From assembly GCF_047425865.1 (NCBI RefSeq), contig NZ_CP179735.1: 64,000 bases of DNA; one strand, 5' to 3'. The notes below the pieces were generated by a model. The model ran no database searches. It was not told the DNA's origin and saw only the letters and a program-made list of their open reading frames with translations. Below are positions 54,285 to 62,583 of the stretch, one piece after another. Source of the stretch: Macrococcoides equi. Its GTDB lineage: Bacteria > Bacillota > Bacilli > Staphylococcales > Staphylococcaceae. The position numbers and the translations under genes were made by a program. The stretch's first letter is position 1. Each line of letters starts with the position of its first letter.

Positions 54285-55616
54285 ATGAAAAAGAATACTT
54301 GGGTTGTAGGTTTTATGTTGTTTGCTATATTTTTTGGGGCAGGAAATTTAATTTTTCCTCCAAATTTAGGTTTTATGAGTGGCCATTATTTTTGGCCGGC
54401 TATTTTAGGTTTTATATTAACAGGTGTAGGATTACCTCTTCTTGGCATTATAGTTGGTTCCTTAGATGAACAAGGGTATAAGGGCGTATTAAATAAAATA
54501 AATCCAGTTTTTTGCCTGCTTTTTCTCTCAGCAGTATACTTAACTATCGGACCATTGTTTGCAATTCCTAGGACGGGTGCGACATCTTATGAGATGGCTA
54601 TCGTCCCATTCTTAGGTCAAGGACCAACAACACTATCATTATTTGTCTTTACATTAATTTTCTTTGGTATTACATTATGGTTGTCCATAAATCCATCAAA
54701 AATGGTGGATCGTGTGGGTGCTATATTAACCCCTGCATTATTAATCTCAATACTTGCACTAGTTGTTGTTGGTATTTATTCTTTATTAGATACTTCAGCA
54801 GTGAGAGCTCACAGTGAAATCTATCAAAATGCTAACGCTAGTTTCTTTAATGGCTTTACAAACGGCTACCAGACAATGGACGCGATTGCCGCTATTGCTT
54901 TCTCCGTCATAGTTATTAATGCCATAAAAGAAAAAGGGATTACAAAAGAAACAGGATTATTTAAACAGACTGTACTTGCTGGTATGATTGCTGCAGTAGC
55001 ACTTGGATTTATTTACATAACATTAGGATGGATTGGAAGTCATTATCATTTATCAACTGAACAACTTGCGCATATTAAGAAAAATAATCTAGATTTAGGA
55101 ACTTATATTCTGACACATATTTCTGAAGATACTTTTGGAATGTTTGGTAAGCTTCTTATCGGCATTATTGTAAGTTTAGCTTGTTTAACGACTTCAACTG
55201 GTTTAGTCGTTGCTGTCAGTGAATTTTTCCATGAAGTGTATAATAAAATACCATACAAAATTTATGCAATTATCTTTACAATATTCAGTTTTATCCTTGC
55301 AAATCAAGGGCTTAAAACGGTTATCGATAAATCAGTTCCGGTACTTATGATTTTATATCCAATTGCGATGACATTAGTATTAGTTATGTTGGTTGCTAAG
55401 TTTATTCCAACACCTACACTTTCATTTCAACTGGCTATCATATTTGTAACGATTATTTCTGTCTTATCTGTTATTGGTAATCTATTTAAAACCTTTACAT
55501 TTTTAAATGTCTTACCATTAAAAGCTCAGTCGATGGAGTGGTTGCTCTTTGCAGTAATCGGTTATCTTATTGGATATATCATTGGTTTAAAACATCCAAA
55601 AGTAGAATACAAATAA
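54285..55616 (+). CDS. brnQ: branched-chain amino-acid carrier BrnQ
   Basis: A 443-residue transporter of the LIVCS family for leucine, isoleucine and valine, Na+- or H+-coupled. Twelve hydrophobic helices are visible; the N-terminal FAIFFGAGNLIFPPNLG near residue 13 and AIPRTGATSYE near 88 are the family signatures. GAGGAGGG precedes the ATG. Its terminator is now split by an IS3-type element inserted right behind it. Confidence 0.92.
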   Translation: MKKNTWVVGFMLFAIFFGAGNLIFPPNLGFMSGHYFWPAILGFILTGVGLPLLGIIVGSLDEQGYKGVLNKINPVFCLLFLSAVYLTIGPLFAIPRTGATSYEMAIVPFLGQGPTTLSLFVFTLIFFGITLWLSINPSKMVDRVGAILTPALLISILALVVVGIYSLLDTSAVRAHSEIYQNANASFFNGFTNGYQTMDAIAAIAFSVIVINAIKEKGITKETGLFKQTVLAGMIAAVALGFIYITLGWIGSHYHLSTEQLAHIKKNNLDLGTYILTHISEDTFGMFGKLLIGIIVSLACLTTSTGLVVAVSEFFHEVYNKIPYKIYAIIFTIFSFILANQGLKTVIDKSVPVLMILYPIAMTLVLVMLVAKFIPTPTLSFQLAIIFVTIISVLSVIGNLFKTFTFLNVLPLKAQSMEWLLFAVIGYLIGYIIGLKHPKVEYK

Positions 55617-55632
55617 AAACACGTATGTTAAG
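55616..55632. terminator. left arm of the IS-split brnQ/telA terminator
   Basis: AAAACACGTATGTTAAG at 55616-55632 is exactly complementary to CTTAACATACGTGTTTT at 57119-57135. With the insertion removed they would form a 17-bp stem. Confidence 0.85.
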
Positions 55633-55634
55633 TT

Positions 55635-55658
55635 TGAAGTGCACCCCTAAAGTTGAAC
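55635..55658 (+). repeat. left terminal inverted repeat of the IS3 element
   Basis: Begins TGAAGTGCACCCC and includes AAAGTTGAAC; pairs with 57088-57111. Confidence 0.85.
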
Positions 55659-55680
55659 CTTAAAATTCAACTTTAGGGGT
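55643..55680 (+). promoter_or_regulatory. hairpin at the IS left end hiding the orfA ribosome site
   Basis: ACCCCTAAAGTTGAA (55643-55657) pairs perfectly with TTCAACTTTAGGGGT (55666-55680). The second arm contains the AGGGG ribosome site of orfA, so read-through RNA from brnQ would mask translation of the transposase. Confidence 0.75.
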
Positions 55681-55687
55681 GTTTATT

Positions 55688-56206
55688 TTGAATAAAAAGC
55701 ATGATCTTGATTTTAAATTAAAACTAATCAAAGAATATAAAGAAGGAAATATTGGTTATGATTCATTAAGTAACAAATATGATATCAATCCTTCACAACT
55801 AAAAACATGGACTTACCAATTTGATACCTTCGGTATTGACGGCCTTATATCCAGTATGACCAGAAAGAAATATTCAACAGATCAAAAATTAAGAATCATT
55901 CAGTATAGAGTTGCTAATCAACTTTCATATAAAGAAACTGCTAGAATCTTTGAGATTACTAATCCTACTTTAATAGCTCAGTGGCAGATGAAATACAATC
56001 AATATGGTATCCTAGGTTTAGAATCAAAACCGAAGGGTCGTGCGTCTAAAACTATGAAAAACAAAAAGGTTGATAACACTAGTTTAAACGAAAGTGAACG
56101 ACAAGAATTAATACGCTTACGTGAGGAAAACAGAAGATTAGAAATCGCAATTGCTCTCGAAAAAAAGTTACAATCCTTAGCTCGAAAAAATCAAACAAAG
56201 AAATAG
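55688..56206 (+). CDS. IS150-like transposase OrfA
   Basis: A 172-residue protein with two helix-turn-helix repeats (LNKKHDLDFKLKLIKEY and YSTDQKLRIIQYRVANQ regions) that bind the element's ends and regulate transposition, followed by a coiled-coil ending in ERQELIRLREENRRLEIAIALEKKLQ (leucine-zipper-like). I start it with TTG at 55688 after AGGGGTG. Near its end is the slippery heptamer for -1 frameshifting into OrfB. Confidence 0.85.
   Translation: MNKKHDLDFKLKLIKEYKEGNIGYDSLSNKYDINPSQLKTWTYQFDTFGIDGLISSMTRKKYSTDQKLRIIQYRVANQLSYKETARIFEITNPTLIAQWQMKYNQYGILGLESKPKGRASKTMKNKKVDNTSLNESERQELIRLREENRRLEIAIALEKKLQSLARKNQTKK
56185..56191 (+). other. -1 frameshift slippery site A AAA AAT
   Basis: The heptamer AAAAAAT fits X_XXY_YYZ in the OrfA frame (CGA AAA AAT). 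Slipping back one base continues in the OrfB frame, which is open upstream of ATG 56272, giving an OrfAB protein of about 464 residues. Confidence 0.75.
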
Positions 56207-56271
56207 TAGCTGCTATTATCGAGTTAAGGAATGAATCTAACTATAAGTTAAAAGAAATATTATCAGTAGCT

Positions 56272-57081
56272 ATGATAGCGAAAAGTGTATACCATTATTG
56301 GAAATTACGACTTAGTGTCACTAAACATAAAGACAATTATTTAATTACTTTGATTAAAGAAATCATTAATAAACATAAAAATAGGATAGGTTATCGTACA
56401 GTAACCGACGAACTAAGAGAGATAGGTTTTGTAGTTAACCATAAAAACTTTCTGAGAATAATGAGAGAAAATAATTTACTTTGTACAAAGTTTAAGCATA
56501 GAAATAGAACATATAAGTCGTACAAAGGGAAAGTTGGCAAAACAGCTAAGAATAAATTGAATCGTAGATTCGTAACTAATCGCCCATATCAAAAATTACT
56601 TACTGATGTAACACAATTCAACATTAAAAATGGAACTAAGCTATATCTGTCAACAATTTTTGATGTATGTTCGAAAGAGATTATTTCTTATTCAATTAGT
56701 AAGCGTCCAACATTGGAATTCGTTATGGAATCATTGTTAAAAGCAATTAGTGTAATTCCAGACCTTCCCTATAGAACTACAATCCATTCCGATCAAGGGT
56801 GGCAATATCAGCATAAATCTTGGGTACAAACTTTGAAAAAGAATAGAATTATTCAAAGCATGTCTAGAAAAGGTAATTGTCTTGATAATTCTCCGATGGA
56901 GAATTTCTTTGATATTTTAAAACAAGAAATGTTTTATGGAGAAACATTTGATTCTTATGATGAACTAGAAGAGGAGATTATTGACTATATGGAGTATTAT
57001 AATTTAGTCAGAAAGAAAAGAAAATTAAAAAGCAAGACTCCTGTAGAATACAGAAATCTTGCTTTAATGAAAGTAGCTTAA
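56272..57081 (+). CDS. IS150-like transposase OrfB (DDE integrase)
   Basis: The catalytic half of the IS3-family transposase, 269 residues from the first ATG but normally made as the -1 fusion OrfAB. The DDE residues occur in LLTDVTQFNI, HSDQGWQYQ and DNSPMENFFDILKQE. N-terminal rve_2 (HTH_21) sequence NKHKNRIGYRTVTDEL is also present. The frame upstream of 56272 (EIVAAIIELRNES) is family-like, supporting the fusion. Confidence 0.88.
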   Translation: MIAKSVYHYWKLRLSVTKHKDNYLITLIKEIINKHKNRIGYRTVTDELREIGFVVNHKNFLRIMRENNLLCTKFKHRNRTYKSYKGKVGKTAKNKLNRRFVTNRPYQKLLTDVTQFNIKNGTKLYLSTIFDVCSKEIISYSISKRPTLEFVMESLLKAISVIPDLPYRTTIHSDQGWQYQHKSWVQTLKKNRIIQSMSRKGNCLDNSPMENFFDILKQEMFYGETFDSYDELEEEIIDYMEYYNLVRKKRKLKSKTPVEYRNLALMKVA

Positions 57082-57087
57082 TAAAAA

Positions 57088-57111
57088 GTTCAACTTTTTG
57101 GGTTCACTACA
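57088..57111 (-). repeat. right terminal inverted repeat of the IS3 element
   Basis: Reads TGTAGTGAACCC inward from the right end and includes AAAGTTGAAC. Confidence 0.85.
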
Positions 57112-57118
57112 GTTTCTA

Positions 57119-57137
57119 GCTTAACATACGTGTTTTT
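57119..57137. terminator. right arm of the IS-split brnQ/telA terminator
   Basis: CTTAACATACGTGTTTT and T-run, complementary to 55616-55632. Confidence 0.85.
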
Positions 57138-57140
57138 TTA

Positions 57141-58292
57141 TTATCTTAGATTCTGTTCTTTTTGTAACTGTAATAATTGTTGTTTTAGATCCTGCTCCAT
57201 TTTACCTAACTCAATTTCAGCTGCTCTTCTTTTTTCAGAGCCTTGCTGTTGAATAGTGAGGGTTTCTCTAATTGTATCAACGATATTTTGCTGTGTTGTC
57301 TTTAATGTATCAAGTTCCACAATGCCACGCTCATTTTCCTGGGCAGTGCGAATAGTGTTCATTTTAAGCATTTCAGAATTTTTAAGTAATAGCTCGTTTG
57401 TCGTATTTGTAACTTGTTGCTGAGCCTTAGATGCTTTTTGCTGGTGTAATAAACTCATTGCAATAGCCATTTGGTTTTTCCATAAAGGAATACTTGTAAG
57501 AATAGAACTTTGAATTTTTTCTGCTAATGTTTGGTTAACATCCTGAATCATACGAATTTGTGGTGCAGATTGTAATGTTATTTGACGAGATAGTTTTAAG
57601 TCGTAGATACGTTTATCCATTCTATTTAAATAATGTCTAAGATCATTAACATCCTGTACTATCATTTGATCATTAGACTGTAAAGCACGCTGTTCTAATT
57701 CAGGTAGCATCACTGTTTGTATCTCTTCACGTTTTTCTTCGGCAGCGATAATGAACATATCTAAAGCTTCAAAATATGCTTTATTTTCGTCGTAAAGTCT
57801 ATCTAACATATGAACATCTTTCAGTAATACATCTTTTGAATTTTGAAGTTGAACCGATATACGATCAATTTGACCAGATACAGACTGATATCTCGAAATG
57901 AGTTCATTAACAGATTTAGAAACACGCTTAAATAGTTTTTTGACTTTACTTTTTTCAATTTGTGAAATTTCGTCAGGATCAACTTCTTTTAATTTTTTCA
58001 TTAATTGATCTAAACTGTCACCAATAGAACCTACATCTTTACGTTGTACTTCATCTAAAATTTGATGCGAAAATGTTGATAATTTTTGTTGTGCACTTGA
58101 ACCATATAGTAACAAATTTTCGTTATCTAAAGGTTTAATCTGGTGCTTAATTTGATTGATTTTCTCTCTTTTTTCCGGAGACATTACTTCCGTTTGATAA
58201 GTTACGTCAGTATTAGCATGTGTTTCAATTGTTTCAGTATTTGATGCAAAAGGATTTGCAGTTAAATCATTTAATAGGTCATTTTGTTGCAT
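57141..58292 (-). CDS. telA: TelA-like toxic anion resistance protein
   Basis: A 383-residue helical protein of the TelA family, linked to tellurite, nisin and beta-lactam tolerance in Gram-positives; the mechanism is unclear. The C-terminal sequence AQENERGIVELDTLKTTQQNIVDTI and APQIRMIQDVNQTLAEKIQSSI (key SILTSIPLWK) are typical. It starts in the last base of xpaC and is in the acyP-xpaC-telA order of staphylococci. Its terminator has been split by the IS3 insertion. Confidence 0.9.
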   Translation of the reverse strand: MQQNDLLNDLTANPFASNTETIETHANTDVTYQTEVMSPEKREKINQIKHQIKPLDNENLLLYGSSAQQKLSTFSHQILDEVQRKDVGSIGDSLDQLMKKLKEVDPDEISQIEKSKVKKLFKRVSKSVNELISRYQSVSGQIDRISVQLQNSKDVLLKDVHMLDRLYDENKAYFEALDMFIIAAEEKREEIQTVMLPELEQRALQSNDQMIVQDVNDLRHYLNRMDKRIYDLKLSRQITLQSAPQIRMIQDVNQTLAEKIQSSILTSIPLWKNQMAIAMSLLHQQKASKAQQQVTNTTNELLLKNSEMLKMNTIRTAQENERGIVELDTLKTTQQNIVDTIRETLTIQQQGSEKRRAAEIELGKMEQDLKQQLLQLQKEQNLR

Positions 58293-59020
58293 TAATTGTC
58301 ATTCCTTTCAGTAATCTGTTCATATTGTTTTGAACGTTTAAAATTTACAGGCGTTTGATGTTGATAGTCTAATGATTGAGTTGATGTTTGAGTAGTATAG
58401 GGTTCTGTAGTCTGTCTTTGCAAAGATGCTAAATCAATCTCTACTTTCATCTGATGAAAATCACTTGAGTTTAACGCTTTTAAATCTGCCTGCAATGTTC
58501 GTTTTAATTCTTCTAATGTCAATCGGGCATTATATAAAAGTTGTTTGTCTTCAGCTGTTTTATGGGGCATACGAGACAAGTATAAAAATTGATCTAATAA
58601 GTTGACAGTATTATCTAAGTGAGAAAAGAAAAAACTATCAACAGAGAAAAACTTACCTGGATTCCTTTGAACAGTTTTAAAGATAGTTCTGGCAAGCTTA
58701 TTAATTTCATTAACATTTTTAAAATCAGTGACAGAACGTACTTTTTTATACTGAATTAATAATTGTTTAATTTTAGGTTCAGCTATTTTTATTTGTTTTC
58801 TGATATATTTATATTCTTGTTTTGTAACACCCATCTCTTGAAGATATTTGTTACCTGTAGTGATTTGTACAGGTAAGTATGCACCAAAATAGCCAGCTGC
58901 AATAATCAGTGAATCTATCCACATATCAAAGTGGAAGAAATTCATACTGATGAATCCAGTGACTAAAGCAATGGGTACAGCAAAAATTGCACCCATTATG
59001 TGCGAAGCATTATATTTCAT
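58292..59020 (-). CDS. xpaC: XpaC-like 5-bromo-4-chloroindolyl phosphate hydrolysis protein
   Basis: A 242-residue protein of the XpaC family, partner of TelA. Two N-terminal hydrophobic helices (IFAVPIALVTGFISMNF and LIIAAGYFGAYLPV, residues about 10-50) are followed by a long cytoplasmic helical domain with the family stretch QITTGNKYLQEMGVTKQEYKYI. Despite the historical name, no phosphatase active site is visible. AAAGGAAATG precedes the ATG. Confidence 0.85.
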   Translation of the reverse strand: MKYNASHIMGAIFAVPIALVTGFISMNFFHFDMWIDSLIIAAGYFGAYLPVQITTGNKYLQEMGVTKQEYKYIRKQIKIAEPKIKQLLIQYKKVRSVTDFKNVNEINKLARTIFKTVQRNPGKFFSVDSFFFSHLDNTVNLLDQFLYLSRMPHKTAEDKQLLYNARLTLEELKRTLQADLKALNSSDFHQMKVEIDLASLQRQTTEPYTTQTSTQSLDYQHQTPVNFKRSKQYEQITERNDN

Positions 59021-59040
59021 ATTATCATTTCCTTTACCAT

Positions 59041-59307
59041 CTATATCGTTTTAAATTGTTTATATATTTTTAAAGGTATCTCACTTAATTCATATGACGT
59101 CACGTGTGACATAGGAGAAGCTCCTTTCAAAACTTTATCACTAAAATTAGTGAGATTATCATTATTTCCTGTTGCAAAAATTTCTACATAATCATCAATG
59201 TTTTGAACTGTTCCAGTCACTTCAAGTTGATGAGCAAACTGTTGTGTATAAAAGCGAAATCCAACACCTTGTACTTTACCAAAAACTTTAATATGTATGG
59301 TTTTCAA
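59041..59307 (-). CDS. acyP: acylphosphatase
   Basis: A small 88-residue enzyme that hydrolyses carboxyl-phosphate bonds such as acetyl- or carbamoyl phosphate. The catalytic arginine is in GKVQGVGFRFYT near residue 18 and the asparagine in TGTVQNIDDYVEI near 37 (a Gly-x-Val-x-Asn context). It is the promoter-proximal gene of the acyP-xpaC-telA run. Confidence 0.93.
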   Translation of the reverse strand: MKTIHIKVFGKVQGVGFRFYTQQFAHQLEVTGTVQNIDDYVEIFATGNNDNLTNFSDKVLKGASPMSHVTSYELSEIPLKIYKQFKTI

Positions 59308-59383
59308 TATGTTTCACCTCTAATTCTATTATATGTAAAAATGAGTGATTCACCTAATAAATCGCTCTCTTAAGACTGATTAC

Positions 59384-59412
59384 TTGAAAATCAAAAATAA
59401 ACAGAACATAAT
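59384..59412 (+). promoter_or_regulatory. promoter of the DUF1033 gene
   Basis: TTGAAA at 59384-59389 and CATAAT at 59407-59412 with a 17-bp spacer, 21 nt before the ATG at 59434. Confidence 0.6.
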
Positions 59413-59433
59413 AATTTTTATGAGGTGAAAGAT

Positions 59434-59730
59434 ATGTATGAAATCATAACGATTAGAGCGGATTATGAAGGTTGGTGGCTTTTTGACGATTACCGTGAGC
59501 AGGCAACAGATATTCAATCCTTTATCGATCGATTTGAAGCAATCAACTATTATCAACAACAACTTGTCAACTTACGCAAAATTTTCTGTAATGAAGTAAT
59601 TGGAAAACATAAAATTCATGCTTTTTATAATAACTGTGAAATTGAATTTTGTGAATCATGTGATGAAGAAGTACAGATTTTTCATAGTGTTCTTTTCTTG
59701 GATGATGGAAAAATCGTTGAACTTATATAG
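59434..59730 (+). CDS. DUF1033 family protein
   Basis: A 98-residue protein of the DUF1033 family, found in staphylococci and other Bacilli, function unknown. YEIITIRADYEGWWLFDDY, key residues WW and FDD, are diagnostic. Start at ATG 59434 after GAGGTG; a GTG nine bases upstream is in frame but overlaps that site. It is a single-gene unit before the cold-shock gene. Confidence 0.82.
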   Translation: MYEIITIRADYEGWWLFDDYREQATDIQSFIDRFEAINYYQQQLVNLRKIFCNEVIGKHKIHAFYNNCEIEFCESCDEEVQIFHSVLFLDDGKIVELI

Positions 59731-59798
59731 TATGGTTTTGTTACATTTATTACACTAAAGTAAAATTTGTTAAATGTTTAAATTTACAGAATATTGTA

Positions 59799-59827
59799 TT
59801 GCTTTATATATAACGGTATTTTATAAT
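59799..59827 (+). promoter_or_regulatory. promoter of the cold-shock gene
   Basis: TTGCTT at 59799-59804 and a perfect TATAAT at 59822-59827, 17 bp apart. The start would lie near 59834, giving a leader of about 148 nt, typical of csp genes. Confidence 0.65.
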
Positions 59828-59931
59828 AATTTATAGCAATATGATTATTCCATATTACAAAGTAAATTTATCTGATATACATATCCTCATGCTATTAATG
59901 CTTGAATTCACTATCATTTAATTTGTTTTGT

Positions 59932-59953
59932 AATATGTGAATGATCACATATT
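59932..59953 (+). promoter_or_regulatory. hairpin in the cold-shock leader
   Basis: AATATGTGA (59932-59940) pairs perfectly with TCACATATT (59945-59953), loop ATGA. It lies 17 nt before the GGAGG site of the gene and could influence translation. Confidence 0.6.
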
Positions 59954-59981
59954 GAATTTTATAGTGTGGAGGTTTCAAATT

Positions 59982-60182
59982 ATGAAACAAGGTACAGTTA
60001 AATGGTTTAACGCAGAAAAAGGATTTGGATTCATCGAGATCGAAGGAGAAAACGACGTATTCGTTCATTTCTCAGCGATTAATCAAGAAGGATACAAATC
60101 ATTAGAAGAAGGACAAGCAGTTGAATTCGAAGTGGTTGAAGGCGACCGCGGACCACAAGCTGCAAACGTTGTAAAATTATAA
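59982..60182 (+). CDS. cspA: cold-shock protein CspA-like
   Basis: A 66-residue RNA-chaperone of the cold-shock domain family. RNP1 KGFGFIEI and RNP2 VFVHFSAI are present. The start is ATG 59982 behind GGAGG; the longer frame upstream is not preceded by a ribosome site. It is convergent with lysA and ends at a shared bidirectional terminator. Confidence 0.95.
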   Translation: MKQGTVKWFNAEKGFGFIEIEGENDVFVHFSAINQEGYKSLEEGQAVEFEVVEGDRGPQAANVVKL

Positions 60183-60212
60183 TTTTAATGCAAGAAATTA
60201 TATATGCACGTT

Positions 60213-60247
60213 AGAAGGACACCCTGGAAATTCCAGGGTGTCCTTCT
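60213..60247. terminator. bidirectional terminator between cspA and lysA
   Basis: A near-perfect palindrome with core GAAGGACACCCTGGAA on both arms, followed by T-rich sequence on the plus strand. It serves the cold-shock gene and the end of the lysine operon. Confidence 0.9.
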
Positions 60248-60250
60248 TTT

Positions 60251-61522
60251 TTATAATACTTCATTAGCGATTAAATGATCCAGCGATTGTCTTTTAATAA
60301 CTTCACGAAAGCCTTTGTCAGACACAAAGACAACTGCCGGTTTAAGCATTTGATTGTAATTTGAAGCCATTGAATAATGGTATGCTCCAGTTGATTTCAC
60401 ACAAAGTGTATCACCGCTTTCAATTGATTGAGGTAAGCTGATATTACGTGCGATAATATCACCTGATTCACACAGCTTACCAGCAACAGTAACAGTTTCA
60501 AGTTCGTGTTCTTCGCGATCAACGAGTTCAACTTCATACTGTGCATTATAAAGTGCTGTTCTGATATGATCACTCATTCCACCATCAATTGAAATATATT
60601 TATTAATACCTGGAATTGTTTTAACAGTACCGACTTCATAAAGTGTGATACCCGCTTCACCAACAATAGATCGACCAGGCTCTAAAGAAATTTCAGGGAT
60701 AGGGTAATCATGACTTTCACATGTCGCGATTAATGTATCTGTAATCGCTTTAATGCCATCCTCAATCGGATAACTGATGTCTTCTGATGTGTAGCGAATG
60801 CTAAAGCCACCACCAATATTCAATACTTTAATATTAATCTGATTGAGTTTAAGCCATTTGATTACGATTTGAATTGTTTCTATCGTGCCGGTTGACTCAA
60901 AAATTTGAGAACCGATATGGAAGTGAATACCATAGAAATCAATGTTTGAAGCATCATCAATTTGCTTTATCCCATTTAATGCCAGCCCATGTCTTATGCT
61001 TAATCCGAATTTACTATCTTCTTGTCCTGTCTGAATAAATTCATGAGTATGTGCTTCGACTCCAGGATTTACACGGAGTACTGCTTTAACGGATTTATTA
61101 TGTTGCTTTGCAATGCGATTGATACGTTCAATCTCATCTAATGCGTCAATTACAAAGTATTCTACACCTACTTCAATTGCATACTGAATCTCTTGTGTTG
61201 TTTTATTATTTCCATGGAAGTGAATACGTTCAGGTTTGAATTGTGCAGTTAGGGCAGTAAATAACTCGCCTTCAGAAACAACATCTAAACCCATGTCTTC
61301 TTCCTGCATGAGTTTAAATAACTGAATGGATGTAAACGCTTTTGATGCATATGATATTGTATATCTTAATCCAGATTGTTGAAGCGCCGTATGAAATCTA
61401 CGACATTGTGTTCGTATGAGTGCTTCATCATAAACAAATAGGGGTGTACCGTATTTATTTTTAATATCTATTAATGAATGACCATGTAAAGTCATTACAC
61501 CATTTTCTCTAGTCATATTCAT
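60251..61522 (-). CDS. lysA: diaminopimelate decarboxylase
   Basis: A 423-residue PLP enzyme of fold type III that decarboxylates meso-diaminopimelate to lysine, the last step of the pathway. The PLP lysine is in ISYASKAFTS near residue 62, with HFHIGSQIF near 210, the CESGDIIA region near 358 and GAYHYSMASNYN near 385. Its start overlaps the racemase stop by 4 nt (ATGA). It is the last gene of a lysine operon that runs off the right edge. Confidence 0.95.
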   Translation of the reverse strand: MNMTRENGVMTLHGHSLIDIKNKYGTPLFVYDEALIRTQCRRFHTALQQSGLRYTISYASKAFTSIQLFKLMQEEDMGLDVVSEGELFTALTAQFKPERIHFHGNNKTTQEIQYAIEVGVEYFVIDALDEIERINRIAKQHNKSVKAVLRVNPGVEAHTHEFIQTGQEDSKFGLSIRHGLALNGIKQIDDASNIDFYGIHFHIGSQIFESTGTIETIQIVIKWLKLNQINIKVLNIGGGFSIRYTSEDISYPIEDGIKAITDTLIATCESHDYPIPEISLEPGRSIVGEAGITLYEVGTVKTIPGINKYISIDGGMSDHIRTALYNAQYEVELVDREEHELETVTVAGKLCESGDIIARNISLPQSIESGDTLCVKSTGAYHYSMASNYNQMLKPAVVFVSDKGFREVIKRQSLDHLIANEVL

Positions 61523-62583
61523 TCCGTAACCTCCGAGATTAAAGTATTATGGTTCAATGCGGATAATTGTTCTGAATTTGCACCCACACCTTTAAATGTA
61601 TATTCATCGATACGCATTGATTCATGATATATATAAACGATATCATTTGGATGGACTGTATCATCCACTTCGACAAACATATGACTCATCATGAGCGCTT
61701 TAATTGGATATCTTTTCCCGTTAATCATGCAGTCATGCTTTGCGCGTGTTCTAAGGATTCCATCGCCATATCCGATATCAATAACTGCAAGGCGTGTGTC
61801 TTTGAGTGCAGTAAACGCAAAACTATATCCTGCAGATTCTCCTTGTTTGATTTTTCTTATTTGTATCACATGACTTGAAATACGAAGCGATTGTTCAGTA
61901 GTGGATGGAGGTAGACTTGCATAAGGACGGGCACCAAATAATATGATACCGAGTCGTAAGTGTGTATGTGCATCTAATAATCCGTCCTCACGCATATAGC
62001 TGGCACTATTTTGTGCATGGATGACTTCAAAATTATGTACTTCGGTTAAATGCGTGACAACATCCAGCCATGTTTGGCGTTCTTCGTGATAGTCATTCAC
62101 TTCAAATTCGTCGGCATATCCGAAATGCGTCCATAAGCCTTTAATATTCATATTACTTTCACTTGCCTTATATTGGTTAATGAAAGCTTGCAAGCACTCT
62201 AAAGTTTTAAAGCCGGAACGATGCAACAAATTTTCAAATTCGAGATGAACAGTGATGCCGTCAAGTTTATCCTTATTTTGTTCATAGAATTCAAGTGAGG
62301 GCAGTGTCATTTCGATGTTATATGCTCTTAATGTATCGAATTCAGTCGTTGGATTCATTAAGAAGATATTACAATCAGCCTTGAGACGTCTGATCATTAT
62401 AGCCTCCTCAAGGCTTGTTGTACTAAAGGAGTTAATGCCACATGCTGTCATGCAATCCATTGTAAATTCCAGTCCGAAATTGTATGCGTTATTCTTGATA
62501 ACTGCGATAACAGGGTAATCTTTGATGACATTGCGTATATTTTCAGTGAATCGTGTTTTATTGATTTCCCATTTTGCGCTCAT
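61519..62583 (-). CDS. alanine racemase-like protein (Alr2 type)
   Basis: A 354-residue fold-type III PLP protein. The PLP lysine is in VIAVIKNNAYNFG near residue 30, and the C-terminal beta domain has GYGDGILR near 268. Its place between the deacetylase and lysA matches the second alanine racemase of staphylococcal dap operons. Whether it racemises alanine or another amino acid cannot be told. It overlaps its upstream neighbour by 26 nt and downstream lysA by 4 nt. Confidence 0.88.
   Translation of the reverse strand: MSAKWEINKTRFTENIRNVIKDYPVIAVIKNNAYNFGLEFTMDCMTACGINSFSTTSLEEAIMIRRLKADCNIFLMNPTTEFDTLRAYNIEMTLPSLEFYEQNKDKLDGITVHLEFENLLHRSGFKTLECLQAFINQYKASESNMNIKGLWTHFGYADEFEVNDYHEERQTWLDVVTHLTEVHNFEVIHAQNSASYMREDGLLDAHTHLRLGIILFGARPYASLPPSTTEQSLRISSHVIQIRKIKQGESAGYSFAFTALKDTRLAVIDIGYGDGILRTRAKHDCMINGKRYPIKALMMSHMFVEVDDTVHPNDIVYIYHESMRIDEYTFKGVGANSEQLSALNHNTLISEVTE

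Larger units (their letters stand above)
55635..57111 (+). mobile_element. IS3-family (IS150 group) insertion sequence, complete
   Basis: A 1477-bp element with imperfect 24-bp terminal inverted repeats (55635-55658 and 57088-57111) that begin TG and end CA and share the cores AGTG, ACCC and AAAGTTGAAC. A 3-bp GTT repeats on both sides. It carries overlapping orfA and orfB with a canonical slippery heptamer, and both reading frames look intact. Insertion is in the loop of the brnQ/telA terminator. Confidence 0.92.

Noticed and set aside
61624..61878. 84-codon open frame opposite the alanine racemase gene
   Set aside because: Antisense shadow of a conserved enzyme.
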